Below, piece after piece: positions 55,795 to 64,000 of a DNA stretch of 64,000 nucleotides. Within the stretch, counting starts at the first letter, position 1. Each line of letters begins with the position of its first letter. Source of the stretch: Fluoribacter dumoffii NY 23 (lineage in GTDB: Bacteria > Pseudomonadota > Gammaproteobacteria > Legionellales > Legionellaceae). The position numbers and the translations under genes are program-made. The DNA lies in contig NZ_CM001373.1 in NCBI RefSeq assembly GCF_000236165.1, positions 1,502,777 to 1,566,776 of the forward strand, written 5' to 3'. Below the pieces are notes generated by a model. That model did not search any database. It had not been told where the DNA came from and saw nothing but the letters and a program-made list of their open reading frames with translations.

Positions 55795-56868
55795 ATGGCA
55801 CAACAAAATATTGAGATATTCAGAAATCGCCCAATTAAAATTGCTCTTTTGGGAAGCTCAGGATCCGGTAAGACGTTAATCCGAACTGCATTAGAAGGTA
55901 AAAACTATAATCCAAATTTTTTTCCCTCGGTAGGTGTGGAGTTTTCTAAGGCTAAATTGGGTCTCGAGATTACCGCGCTTCCTGGGGGTTCACGATTTAG
56001 ATTTAATGGATTTACGCAAGAGATACTATCTCAAATTGTCCCCAATTCAGATGTTGCTATTATATGCCTGGATCCATCGGAGAGGGATTCATACACAGAG
56101 GCTTGTTATTATGCAAAGCAAATCCGCAAATCGAACTCAAAAGCTTCCATTATCATTGCTTTGACTCAATTGGATAAAAATTTACCATGGAAAGTATCTG
56201 ACGAAGAAATACAGAGGTTTAAGAGTTATTTTGCAATTACAGAGGATACTATTGGTACCAGCGCAGCCCTGGGGGAAACAGGGATAAAAGAGCTACGTGC
56301 TGTACTTGAGGCCACACTAAGGAAAATCAGGGGTGATATGCACGTTGTGAAGATACCTACTTTAAAAGAAGTTCTGCGAAAAGTAGATGATTTTTATCAA
56401 ATCGCACAAACTAGTTTAATCGAATTAGAACAACAAAGTAGTGAATTTTTTATACACCATCATGGGAAAAACGAGCTACCCCCAGAATTAGAAGAACCTT
56501 TGAAGGCTGTAAAAGAGTTAATGGCCCAATTAAAAAAAGCAAAGGATATTGCAGACAATTTGCGCCAAGTTCCTGAAACCACCAAGAAAGAGTACATTAT
56601 GGGAGCCTATCAGCTCGCAGTTTCCTGCTTTATAGAAAAAGTGAATAAGGATGTATTAAAAGTAAATCCTCCTCAGAATATTATGAATATAATATTACGA
56701 CTCCTGCGGGCCCCCTTTATTGGATTTCGGATGTATAGTGATGATGAACTTAAGGAACTCCAGCGCTTTGAGCAACAAACATGCTTGAAAGTGGAATTAC
56801 AAAAAATGAAATCTAATGATGATTCTGAATCCGCTCCCTTTGCAGCGGGTCCATCAATGTCAGAATAG
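55795..56868 (+). CDS. Rab/Ras-like small GTPase-domain protein with degenerate switch II; effector candidate
   Basis: A 357-residue protein whose first 180 residues follow a eukaryotic small GTPase: P-loop G20-SSGSGK-T27, switch I FFPSVGVEF (42-50; Rab STIGVEF), G4-like TQLD (124-127) and G5-like GTSAA (154-158). The G3/switch II WDTAGQERFR reads TALPGGSRFR, so the DxxG Asp and the catalytic Gln are both lost. This predicts no or very slow GTP hydrolysis. Residues 180-320 are helical and charged; the C-terminus (SAPFAAGPSMSE) has no prenylation box. Rab-like proteins are known in the genus Legionella. Host-trafficking mimicry is the favoured role. Confidence 0.75.
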   Translation: MAQQNIEIFRNRPIKIALLGSSGSGKTLIRTALEGKNYNPNFFPSVGVEFSKAKLGLEITALPGGSRFRFNGFTQEILSQIVPNSDVAIICLDPSERDSYTEACYYAKQIRKSNSKASIIIALTQLDKNLPWKVSDEEIQRFKSYFAITEDTIGTSAALGETGIKELRAVLEATLRKIRGDMHVVKIPTLKEVLRKVDDFYQIAQTSLIELEQQSSEFFIHHHGKNELPPELEEPLKAVKELMAQLKKAKDIADNLRQVPETTKKEYIMGAYQLAVSCFIEKVNKDVLKVNPPQNIMNIILRLLRAPFIGFRMYSDDELKELQRFEQQTCLKVELQKMKSNDDSESAPFAAGPSMSE

Positions 56869-56895
56869 CCGACGGGACTTCATTAGACGGGGTAA

Positions 56896-56917
56896 AATGA
56901 GCTCTTACGAGCTCATT
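56896..56917. terminator. Bidirectional terminator
   Basis: AATGAGCTC (56896-56904), TTAC loop, GAGCTCATT (56909-56917): a perfect 9-bp stem between the convergent GTPase-like and GH5 genes. Confidence 0.7.
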
Positions 56918-56925
56918 GCTTCATG

Positions 56926-59349
56926 TTAATGAATTGCGGCAGTAACAGGACAAGTATAAGTTTGCCCATTGGTAGTAAGCATTGCCTGGGAGGGTAAACT
57001 AATAACCCCATTCGCGTTAAAACCGATATTTGGGATATAAACTGCATCAGTTAAAGTCATTACTATCGTTTCATTTTGGAACGTTGCTGTTGCATTCCAC
57101 ACCGAAGTAACGGCAGTAATTCCTTTGGCAACAATACTGAATACTGCAGGATTTGTCATTGCGGATTTCGTATTGATGTAGAGATTACAGGAGCTACCCG
57201 ACCAGGAGTCCTGAGGTGTTCCCCAAGTACTGCATTGGGCATTGATAGAACAATCGTTGTTCGCGACAACAGAATATTGAATGAACTCCTGTTGTGTGGT
57301 ATTGGCACTGATACTTACAGTCGAATTAAACTTGGCCATACATTGCGTATTTGGCAGTTGCAACGGAGTAACGTTGATACTGTAGTTTCCGACAGGAAGG
57401 GTAACATTTTTAGGTAGAGTACCGGTTACTTGTACACTGTGTGTACTCGAGCCTGAGGAATACGTCACAGTAAACACTTGCTCTGAATTAATAGGGCAAT
57501 CGCTATTCCCGGAAATACTAATATTTAAATTACCCGTTGGCTCTTCCATATAGTTTACCGTTACATCCGTCTCTGTATTTTGAGAAACAATTCCCGTAAC
57601 CGTACTTTCCGGAACATAATTGATACCGTCACTGTTACTTATTGTGGATCCCGATAAACTATAAGTTCCTGTAACCACATTATTCAAACAGGTTAAGGTA
57701 TTAAATGCAGTCAGATTAAATTTATAGCTGTTATTACCTGCTGTAGCAGTAATTACAGGAAATTGGGTTCCGGTATATCCCGTGGGAGCCGGGACCTTGA
57801 CGCACAACGTACCATATTGTTGCACTGGTAAAATCGCATAAAAGAGATTATGCAAATCCTGCTCCTTCCAAGCAAAAAGACTTAAATCAGAATCACTTGC
57901 GCGTAGTCCGACTGGATAGTCCGCATTGTTAAAGGTCCAAAAAAATAAATTATGGTTTATTTTCTTATCAATCAAATAAGGGGCGACCGAATCCAGAAAA
58001 AAGTCTTCCCCACCGGATGCGGGTATCTGGACATCGTATCCTAGCTCTCCTATTACAAATGGAAAACCTGAATTCAATAAAAAGCCAAAGTTCCAATCAA
58101 AGCGTATAGGGCTGTCATTGGCATCAGACTGCCATCCTGCCACTTGTGCTCCATAAAGATGAGGAGCAAAGACCAGGTGTCCCTGATTGCCGTCGTTATT
58201 GGTTCCTAACAACCAATCCGCTATAACATTAGGATCCGTGTCGCTAAAATTATTGGTTTGAATCGCTTGAATTAATTGGGTCCTGAATGTGGCTACATCA
58301 AATCCGCCAACTCCATTTATTGATTGCATTGGATCAAGTAAAGAGCGGAAATTTTCTCCCCAATTTGAACCTATATTAGTAACACGCAAGGGATTCGCGG
58401 CAGGACAGCGGCTGCTGTCGGTGGTTACGCTGATGACGCTTGTGTTATCGATTTTGGTTGAGGAAGGCAGGCAAATCGTCGACGTATTGCTGTATACCGG
58501 ATCGTAAGGATCATTACCGGCAGTACCTCCAGGCCCCTCCACAAATAATAAAACGCTCTGATTGGAATCATAAGCTGCTGTTGCGGCGGCAGCGATTACT
58601 TTTATCCATGCTGGTTGAACGGGAGTAGTTTGTGTATTGTCCTGGTACCAGAAAAGTTGATGGGGTTCATTATAAATATCAATTCCCAGCAAATTAGCGG
58701 GAGCATTTTTAACAAAATTGGCAAGGTCATCATGATAATTTTTTAGGGAGTAATCGGCAGCAACTACCGTACCGTCACGATAACTGTCACCCAATCCCGG
58801 CCGATGATGAACATCGAGCATCACCAAAATATTTTGCTTGTTAAATTCATTGATGGTAGCAGTTAATAAATCCGGAGCACTTTTTGCTTGGATGCAATGA
58901 CTGCTTGCATCTGCACCCTTAGTCCAATCACAAAAAGGTCCATTTCCTGCTTCGGGATTATTTATATCCGTCACTGCAAAATCAAAAGGTGACTGCTGCA
59001 CGGTAGCGGCATTTCCCCAAATACCTGGTTGAATAGGCAAGCGAATTGTTTTAAAAGATACCCCTTTATCCATACTTGGGATATTAGACCCTGGTACATT
59101 CCATGGTGAGGTAAGTAATTGAATTACTCCATTTTGGGTGCCGATTGGATTAAAGGGAACATTCCAGAGCCCTCCAAGAAAATTACTGTCCTGAAACCCT
59201 ATCCATGCAATCCCGTCAATACTGATTTGATTTCCATTCGCATCATAAATATTGCCATCTTTTGTATTGAAAGCCCATATTGATTGCGAAGCGGTAAAAA
59301 AAAGTAGTGCAGTTAGAGAAACAAGTCTTGAATATTTTTTTAAAAACAT
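56926..59349 (-). CDS. Secreted GH5 endoglucanase with C-terminal carbohydrate-binding domain, CelA-like
   Basis: An 807-residue exported glycanase. A signal peptide (MFLKKYSRLVSLTALLFFTA) is followed by a GH5 domain with VMLDVHHRPG, acid/base Glu228 in DIYNEPH and nucleophile Glu435 in VIGELGYD. Then come two or three beta-sandwich linker repeats (about 505-695) and a final CBM2-like module with paired cysteines (CSTWGTPQDSWSGSSCNLYI). It should cleave beta-1,4-glucan such as cellulose of amoebal cysts or plants. L. pneumophila secretes CelA, a GH5 enzyme, by type II secretion; orthology is not proven. GGAGGT precedes the ATG at 59349. Confidence 0.92.
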   Translation of the reverse strand: MFLKKYSRLVSLTALLFFTASQSIWAFNTKDGNIYDANGNQISIDGIAWIGFQDSNFLGGLWNVPFNPIGTQNGVIQLLTSPWNVPGSNIPSMDKGVSFKTIRLPIQPGIWGNAATVQQSPFDFAVTDINNPEAGNGPFCDWTKGADASSHCIQAKSAPDLLTATINEFNKQNILVMLDVHHRPGLGDSYRDGTVVAADYSLKNYHDDLANFVKNAPANLLGIDIYNEPHQLFWYQDNTQTTPVQPAWIKVIAAAATAAYDSNQSVLLFVEGPGGTAGNDPYDPVYSNTSTICLPSSTKIDNTSVISVTTDSSRCPAANPLRVTNIGSNWGENFRSLLDPMQSINGVGGFDVATFRTQLIQAIQTNNFSDTDPNVIADWLLGTNNDGNQGHLVFAPHLYGAQVAGWQSDANDSPIRFDWNFGFLLNSGFPFVIGELGYDVQIPASGGEDFFLDSVAPYLIDKKINHNLFFWTFNNADYPVGLRASDSDLSLFAWKEQDLHNLFYAILPVQQYGTLCVKVPAPTGYTGTQFPVITATAGNNSYKFNLTAFNTLTCLNNVVTGTYSLSGSTISNSDGINYVPESTVTGIVSQNTETDVTVNYMEEPTGNLNISISGNSDCPINSEQVFTVTYSSGSSTHSVQVTGTLPKNVTLPVGNYSINVTPLQLPNTQCMAKFNSTVSISANTTQQEFIQYSVVANNDCSINAQCSTWGTPQDSWSGSSCNLYINTKSAMTNPAVFSIVAKGITAVTSVWNATATFQNETIVMTLTDAVYIPNIGFNANGVISLPSQAMLTTNGQTYTCPVTAAIH

Positions 59350-59722
59350 AACACCTCCATGCAATTGGTTATTCCATTAATAAAATACAAAACCCAATAA
59401 ACCCTATACAAAAGTTATTGATTCGTAAAGCATTTTTTAGATTTTAATCTGAACCGTGGCCATTGGTTTCAATATTTAAGTACCCTAATTGACAGAAAAT
59501 CTGCAGAGCTGCATGTCATCAATTCAGTCCAATTTAGTTAGGGATAGGCAGTAAACAGGGTAGTTTAAGCAGGCGGAACATCACGCATCTTTTATGCCAG
59601 CAACTCTATATTTGAGTTCAGACGTGAGCGCATCGCCATTCATTGGCATTTATTATCAATTTATTGGCAAAATAAAGACCTTATTCAGTTTTGAACAGGC
59701 CTTATAAACAGATATAACCTCA
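59350..59722. other. Non-coding gap
   Basis: Between two minus-strand genes, this AT-rich stretch holds the promoter of the GH5 gene and a small AACTC/GAGTT stem near 59604-59621. No open frame with a ribosome site was found. Confidence 0.5.
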
Positions 59723-59757
59723 TGCTTTTGGAAAGTGACACAGTTATGCCAAAAGCA
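59723..59757 (-). terminator. Terminator after the RasGEF-like gene
   Basis: TGCTTTTGG (59723-59731) pairs with CCAAAAGCA (59749-59757), starting 4 nt past the stop at 59761 on the minus strand. Confidence 0.6.
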
Positions 59758-59760
59758 GGG

Positions 59761-61200
59761 TTATTTTAATTTGACTTCACTTGGTGGAAATACATCCATT
59801 TCTATATCCTTTGATTGGACTTCAGGCTGTTCCCGTTTTGGTTCATCCTTTTTAGGCTCAACAAAGGTTTGCAGCTCCTCCAAAGTTTTGGTGGTTTCTT
59901 TGCGCATAGTAGGTTTGGGCAAAAACCTATCAATTAAATGCTCAACCAGGTAACCCAGAAACCCCAATTCCGCCAGTCCAGGTTTATTTTTTTCAATAAC
60001 AGCCATCTGCTCTTTTATTGCTGGAATTACGTCCCCTTTTATCGTTCCGCCTTTTTGAAGGACAGTAAGCATTTCATTGGCTGCATTGAGACGGTTATTA
60101 AAGGTCACTGAAGTCTTATCGGATCTGTGATTTTCTAAATAATGAATGTATTCAAAGATTCGATTCTTTATATCAACTAAGACTTCAATATCTTGAAGTG
60201 TTGCCTCGTCTGTATTCAAAACAATTAAATTAGCCGTTAGAGAATCCCTATTTTGGTTTGCAAACGCATTAATTTTGTCCGGAGTAAAATGAGCTGATAG
60301 ATCTACCACCTCTACAAAATCACATCCTTCAATCAAACTTTTGAAGGGATTCGGTTTGTTTAAAAATTCCTCATGTTCAGCTCTCATCATTTGCAAAATT
60401 TGTTGGGGATGCTCTTCTGGGTATTTCTTAGTCAGGGCCCATAATCGATTATGCATGCTCTGGAGTCCCGACCACATGGTTGTAGCACTATATAGAGCGT
60501 CACCATCTTTAGCATGATCCATAAAGTGCACAATTGCGGTTAAATCTTCAGCGCGCACATCAGTTTGTGCCAACTCATAGGCAGCACAAGGTATGAGATT
60601 ATCTGCAGCGGGCAGCTCTCGTCCGGGATTAAGCAGGGGATCTGAATATTTTTTGCATATCCAACTGGCAAATTCCGAGGCGCGCGCATAATCACCTTTT
60701 CTGAGGGCATCAACGAATATTTGCGCATTTTCAGGTTCTTTATCGGAATATTGCTCTGGAAATATGTTTCTTGCGATCCAGTTTCTTTTGAGGACGAGCA
60801 ATCTGCTGACCTCAGGTTCATTTGCTATTTCACTTAGATTAGGAGCTATGGACGTTTCGGCGTAAGGATGAAAAAAAGAGTTCAGCTGCATTTTTCCACT
60901 TAAACCAAATCGCCAGGGATTTCTCATTACATTCGAAAGTATGCTTCTAACATCTTTGATACCTGTGTTATCTGTGTCTTTTGTTGCAGAAATTTGAGCA
61001 ATTAATGTTTTAGTAATATCCCCACTAAACACCTCTTCGAGCTGCTCCTCAGATAATCCATCCAATTGTCCCTTCTGAATTTTATCCAGCTCAAAAAGTG
61101 CAGAGAATACTAAATCCAAACGAGCTTCTTGTGTCAAATCTTCAGTACTTGTCAATGCTTTGGCTATTTTTTGAAGCTGTTCTCGTTCGTATTTATTCAT
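59761..61200 (-). CDS. Orphan protein with a possible RasGEF-like region; effector candidate
   Basis: A 479-residue soluble protein; the ATG at 61200 is preferred over a TTG 18 nt upstream. A stretch in the middle resembles the RasGEF catalytic domain: IAPNLSEIAN...KRNWIARNIF (about 118-147), then LTAIVHFMDHAKDGDAL..., MWSGLQSMHNRLWALTKKY, and LNKPNPFKSLIEGC. About 70 extra residues separate the first two blocks compared with SOS/RalGDS, so the match is partial. The C-terminus is Lys/Glu-rich (EPKKDEPKREQPEVQSKDIEM). RasGEF-domain effectors exist in Legionella (LegG2). Neighbour to the GTPase-like gene. Confidence 0.6.
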   Translation of the reverse strand: MNKYEREQLQKIAKALTSTEDLTQEARLDLVFSALFELDKIQKGQLDGLSEEQLEEVFSGDITKTLIAQISATKDTDNTGIKDVRSILSNVMRNPWRFGLSGKMQLNSFFHPYAETSIAPNLSEIANEPEVSRLLVLKRNWIARNIFPEQYSDKEPENAQIFVDALRKGDYARASEFASWICKKYSDPLLNPGRELPAADNLIPCAAYELAQTDVRAEDLTAIVHFMDHAKDGDALYSATTMWSGLQSMHNRLWALTKKYPEEHPQQILQMMRAEHEEFLNKPNPFKSLIEGCDFVEVVDLSAHFTPDKINAFANQNRDSLTANLIVLNTDEATLQDIEVLVDIKNRIFEYIHYLENHRSDKTSVTFNNRLNAANEMLTVLQKGGTIKGDVIPAIKEQMAVIEKNKPGLAELGFLGYLVEHLIDRFLPKPTMRKETTKTLEELQTFVEPKKDEPKREQPEVQSKDIEMDVFPPSEVKLK

Positions 61201-61561
61201 GATTAGACCATGGGGCAACGTTATTTATGTGTAATTATAGCTCACCATGATCCATTATTGCTACCCCTGTCTATATTTTTACTTAAGCTATTTTGGAGTT
61301 TTTGAACTTAAAGTTATCCTTAATAGAATCTATTCGAAAATACATTTAAACTGTAAATGATTCTTTTTTTAGATTTTTATGGAAAATTCTCATTAAATCG
61401 TTATTGATGCTTCCTCCGGAAGAATAAAAGCCCTACCCCGTTTAATTTTTTTCCTGCAGACTTCAAAAGCATTATCTTGTTGTTTGGCATCCAGACATGT
61501 CAGAGAATGCCCTTAAAACAACTGCGGTATATCATGTTCATGTGCTCACTTCAGCAATAAC
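61201..61561. other. Non-coding gap
   Basis: A 361-bp AT-rich gap between two minus-strand genes. It contains the promoter of the 479-residue gene. A start-less open stretch of 39 codons on the minus strand, near 61390-61510 (CLDAKQQDNAFEVCRKK), may be a gene remnant. A TTAAA...TTAAT pair at 61307-61324 is not spaced like a PmrA box. Confidence 0.45.
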
Positions 61562-62119
61562 CTAGTGTTTGTGGTTAAAGTCACTGAATTGTTTTATAAG
61601 TGCTTCGTTAAACTCTGGAAGATCATCAGGTTTTCTGCTGGTAATTAAATTTCCATCCTGGACTACCGGTTGATCAATCCACACTCCTCCTGCATTTATC
61701 AAATCAGTTTTTACTGAGGGCCAGGAAGTTATCCGTCTGTCTTTCACAGCTTGGGCATTGATCAACAGCCAGGGACCATGACAAATAGCAGCTATGGGTT
61801 TTTGTTGTTCGTTTATCTTTTTCGTAAACTCCACCGCCTTAGGCAGCATGCGTAAGGTATCCGGATTCATCACTCCTCCAGGCAAGAGTAACGCATCAAA
61901 TTCCTTAGGATCAGCATGCTCCAGGAGTACATCTACATCAAAAGAATCGGCTTTGTCTGCGTGGTTCCATCCCTGGACTTTAGATTTATTAGAAATAAGG
62001 AAGGTTTGAGCGCCCTCATCCTCCAAAGCTTTGCGGGGTTTAACCATTTCCACTTGCTCAAAACCATCGGTCAGTAAAATAGCAACTTTAAATCCATTAA
62101 GTGAGTTCATTATTTTCAT
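61562..62119 (-). CDS. DJ-1/PfpI family protein
   Basis: A 185-residue protein of the DJ-1/PfpI superfamily, YhbO/PfpI branch. It has FKVAILLTDGFEQVEM with the conserved Glu, LLLPGGVMNPDTLR, and the nucleophile elbow AICHGPWLL with the reactive Cys. Members act as stress-related deglycase/glyoxalase or protease-like proteins; the activity is debated. A start three codons later (62110) is equally plausible. Single gene. Confidence 0.93.
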   Translation of the reverse strand: MKIMNSLNGFKVAILLTDGFEQVEMVKPRKALEDEGAQTFLISNKSKVQGWNHADKADSFDVDVLLEHADPKEFDALLLPGGVMNPDTLRMLPKAVEFTKKINEQQKPIAAICHGPWLLINAQAVKDRRITSWPSVKTDLINAGGVWIDQPVVQDGNLITSRKPDDLPEFNEALIKQFSDFNHKH

Positions 62120-62226
62120 CCATAAATAGCTCTCGATTGATAAAGCATAGACGGTGTAAGATTTTTTTCAATTTGACCAAACACGGAAATAGAGTAAAAA
62201 GAAGCAAATTAGAAATCGGGTACGAC

Positions 62227-64000
62227 TCAGGCATTAGGTTTTTTTATCTCAATCTCGTCTTCTAACTGGATAGCATAATCATTTAATAACCTGGCTATCT
62301 GTTTTTCTATGTTTTTATCATAAAAAGATTGATGGTTCTGCCACATTTCCGCTTCCGCTAAAATTGCTTCCTTAGGTTCATCCAATAATTGACTCAAATA
62401 GACTTTATCTGGGGGTGAAATGGAAAGTGTTTGTATTGCTTTTAATACTTTTTCCTTTTCTAAAAAAACCGGCATTGAGCTTCTATTGGGTAGCGAATGG
62501 GTACCAAAAAATAAAAATGATGTGTGGCTGCTATAGGTTTGGGGTATAGGCTCATCCGACTTTTGAGGCTGAATCTCCTCGGCAAACCGGGTTAAAATGT
62601 GGGCTATTTGCTGATGCAGTTGCTGTTCGTAAAAAGTTCCATTGAGCCAGGAAAACACTTCATGCCTAATCACTTCTGCTGGTTGTTCCAGCAATAAAAT
62701 CAATTCTTGTTTGTCTTCATCACTTACAGGAAGATTTAAAAGGATGCCCAGGGTTTCCTCTTTAAGTCTTAACGGAACAGTATCAGATGATTCTGGAGGA
62801 TAAACCATCTCCTCTGAGTCGCTATCATATTTTTCAGAAAAGTACTCGTCGGCAGTAGCTTCTTTAAGGATTGCTTCGATTCCTGGGGGGACCAGATCTT
62901 CGGGTAAAATTCGATGTAAGTTAAATAATGTCTCTTGAGAAAGTTTTTTAAAATAATCCTCATCATTATCTTCAAGTGCTTTCTTGCATAGGGCAACAAT
63001 ATAATCTGCATCAATCTCCATAGTGAGGTCAAAACTAAAGGCATCCAATGCCCTGCAATCCACCCTATCCGCATATTTGTTTTTGATCCACTCATTGTCC
63101 ACGCCATTTTGTGCGCAATACATGAAAAGCTTGGATAAAAAGGCCTCATGCCTTGTTTGATCTAAATTATGCAAAATAGAAGCCAGGAAACGCTCATCGC
63201 CAGCATTTAAAATTAATTTGAATATCCCAATGTTTTTTTCATGGAATGCATGTAATACCGTGTCGTGAGCAAAGCTTCCATTTTCCAACAATTTGATAAG
63301 TAACTCCGTTTTTCCTGTATAGATAAGATAATCAAAAAAATCATCCTGGTATTTTTTTAAAAAATTGGCCGCTTCACTACGTTCAGGATCCTTGAATAAC
63401 ACCTGAGTTGCACGTGCAAAAAATTGATAAGAAGTGTTTTCTTCAATAAAGTTGAATAATCCTTCATAAGCATTGAAATCCTCACGAATCTTTGCAGTAA
63501 CCCGCTCCCACTGTCGCAAGAGGATTGGTCGTTGTTCCGTTGAAATTGCAATCATTTTTTGCAACTTTTCCTGGTTGATTTCTTCCTCTGTAACCAGATG
63601 CATGCACGCTTCAAGATAATCATGCAGAGGCTGGTGATCACCAAGCTCTTGAATGAATTTTAATAATTGGGTATCTAGGAAATATCTTTTATTGTCTACC
63701 ACATCAAAAAAAGGCAAGGCAGTGGAAGACATGACCTGCCCAATGGAGGTATCTCCTGCTGCACAAGTGGTATCTGCAATAGCAAATAAAGCATTTATTT
63801 CTTCATTGGTGCACTCTTTCATCTGCAAGACATCGATTTTTCTTTTTCCCTCCCCAATTTTGAAAATCGATTCATTACCGTCACTGTCATAAAAAACAAT
63901 TTGTCCAATGCCTGATTCCACCAAACTGGACACATCCATTTCTTTTAAAACACCAGGATTTAAATTATTTGTGGTAATTAGAATATTTTTTGGTTCAGAA
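62227..64000 (-). CDS. Large orphan protein, 5'-truncated by the window edge; effector candidate
   Basis: The frame is open to the right edge of the window: 20 more codons precede the first internal ATG (63939), reading SEPKNILITTNNLNPGVLKE. The gene therefore starts outside. At least 590 residues are visible. The N-terminal visible part (NNLNPG, then AAGDTSIGQVMSSTALPFFDV) loosely recalls a GDxSxxEA donor-binding pattern in glycosyltransferases, a weak resemblance. The rest is helical, with ankyrin-like spacing around LLIKLLENGSFAHDTVLHAFHEKN, and two related segments near 440 and 535 (LLEQPAEVIRHEVFSW / LLDEPKEAILAEAEMW). Acidic C-terminus. Function unknown. Confidence 0.7.
   Translation of the reverse strand, partial: SEPKNILITTNNLNPGVLKEMDVSSLVESGIGQIVFYDSDGNESIFKIGEGKRKIDVLQMKECTNEEINALFAIADTTCAAGDTSIGQVMSSTALPFFDVVDNKRYFLDTQLLKFIQELGDHQPLHDYLEACMHLVTEEEINQEKLQKMIAISTEQRPILLRQWERVTAKIREDFNAYEGLFNFIEENTSYQFFARATQVLFKDPERSEAANFLKKYQDDFFDYLIYTGKTELLIKLLENGSFAHDTVLHAFHEKNIGIFKLILNAGDERFLASILHNLDQTRHEAFLSKLFMYCAQNGVDNEWIKNKYADRVDCRALDAFSFDLTMEIDADYIVALCKKALEDNDEDYFKKLSQETLFNLHRILPEDLVPPGIEAILKEATADEYFSEKYDSDSEEMVYPPESSDTVPLRLKEETLGILLNLPVSDEDKQELILLLEQPAEVIRHEVFSWLNGTFYEQQLHQQIAHILTRFAEEIQPQKSDEPIPQTYSSHTSFLFFGTHSLPNRSSMPVFLEKEKVLKAIQTLSISPPDKVYLSQLLDEPKEAILAEAEMWQNHQSFYDKNIEKQIARLLNDYAIQLEDEIEIKKPNA

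Noticed and set aside
61307..61324. CTTAAA...CTTAAT as a PmrA box before the RasGEF-like gene
   Set aside because: The half-site periodicity is 12 rather than 11, one half-site is imperfect, and it reads on the opposite strand to the gene.
61390..61510. Start-less 39-codon minus-strand stretch as a gene
   Set aside because: A stop lies directly before it and there is no start codon or ribosome site; at most a remnant.

Overview
The window reads as chromosomal DNA of a Legionella species (Gammaproteobacteria, Legionellaceae). It is AT-rich and gene-dense, and combines ordinary gammaproteobacterial housekeeping blocks (glyQ-glyS, uvrD, gshA-gshB, pyrG-kdsA, ribD-ribBA, fabI) with families typical of Legionella. 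These include a Com1/DsbA2-type oxidoreductase, a Map-like histidine acid phosphatase, a CelA-like GH5 glycanase, many small secreted proteins, and several large orphan proteins that look like Dot/Icm effector candidates. The genus call is inference from these families; no rRNA, tRNA, CRISPR array, integrase or intact insertion sequence was seen. Species cannot be named.

Layout. 1-12 kb: housekeeping genes, mostly on the minus strand (rsmJ fragment, glyS, glyQ, dsbA2, uvrD), then pip-dtd-mlaA on plus and gshA-gshB on minus. 12-24 kb: a membrane protein plus rhodanese pair, an orphan protein, a secreted phosphatase-superfamily enzyme, udk, fabI, pyrG-kdsA, ribD-ribBA, a BepA-like protease and yajQ. 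24-36 kb: accessory functions, namely a large orphan membrane protein, MATE and MFS transporters, an HSL-type esterase, acylphosphatase, a hotdog thioesterase, a radical SAM protein, two tiny proteins, a ThiM-like kinase and a methyltransferase. 36-52 kb: secreted and envelope functions (GH3 hexosaminidase, GT39-type transferase, a possible UbiC-fold protein, AttH-like lipocalin, M32 carboxypeptidase, acid phosphatase, c-type cytochrome, S9 peptidase), a MASE1 histidine kinase and a disrupted response-regulator cyclase. 52-64 kb: a block rich in orphan, effector-like genes.

The most unusual content is host mimicry. A 357-residue protein (55795-56868) has the G1-G5 layout of a Rab/Ras GTPase but with a ruined DTAGQE motif. 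Two genes away, a 479-residue protein (59761-61200) carries a possible RasGEF-like region. A 352-residue protein (52314-53372) shows an R...SAS...E pattern like ADP-ribosyltransferases. A 176-residue acidic protein (41196-41726) ends in a CaaX box (CLMM), and the gene divergent from it encodes an ICMT/PEMT-type membrane methyltransferase. Two genes look freshly broken: a cyclase with an internal frame-disrupting deletion (48041-49076) and an orphan membrane protein with a one-base slip in a homopolymer (54476-55503). A proline-iminopeptidase homologue has lost its nucleophilic serine.

Short hairpin repeats recur at gene ends, notably a GAACCCGG family and a CCTGGGTG family. They look like degenerate extragenic palindromes, some probably used as bidirectional terminators.
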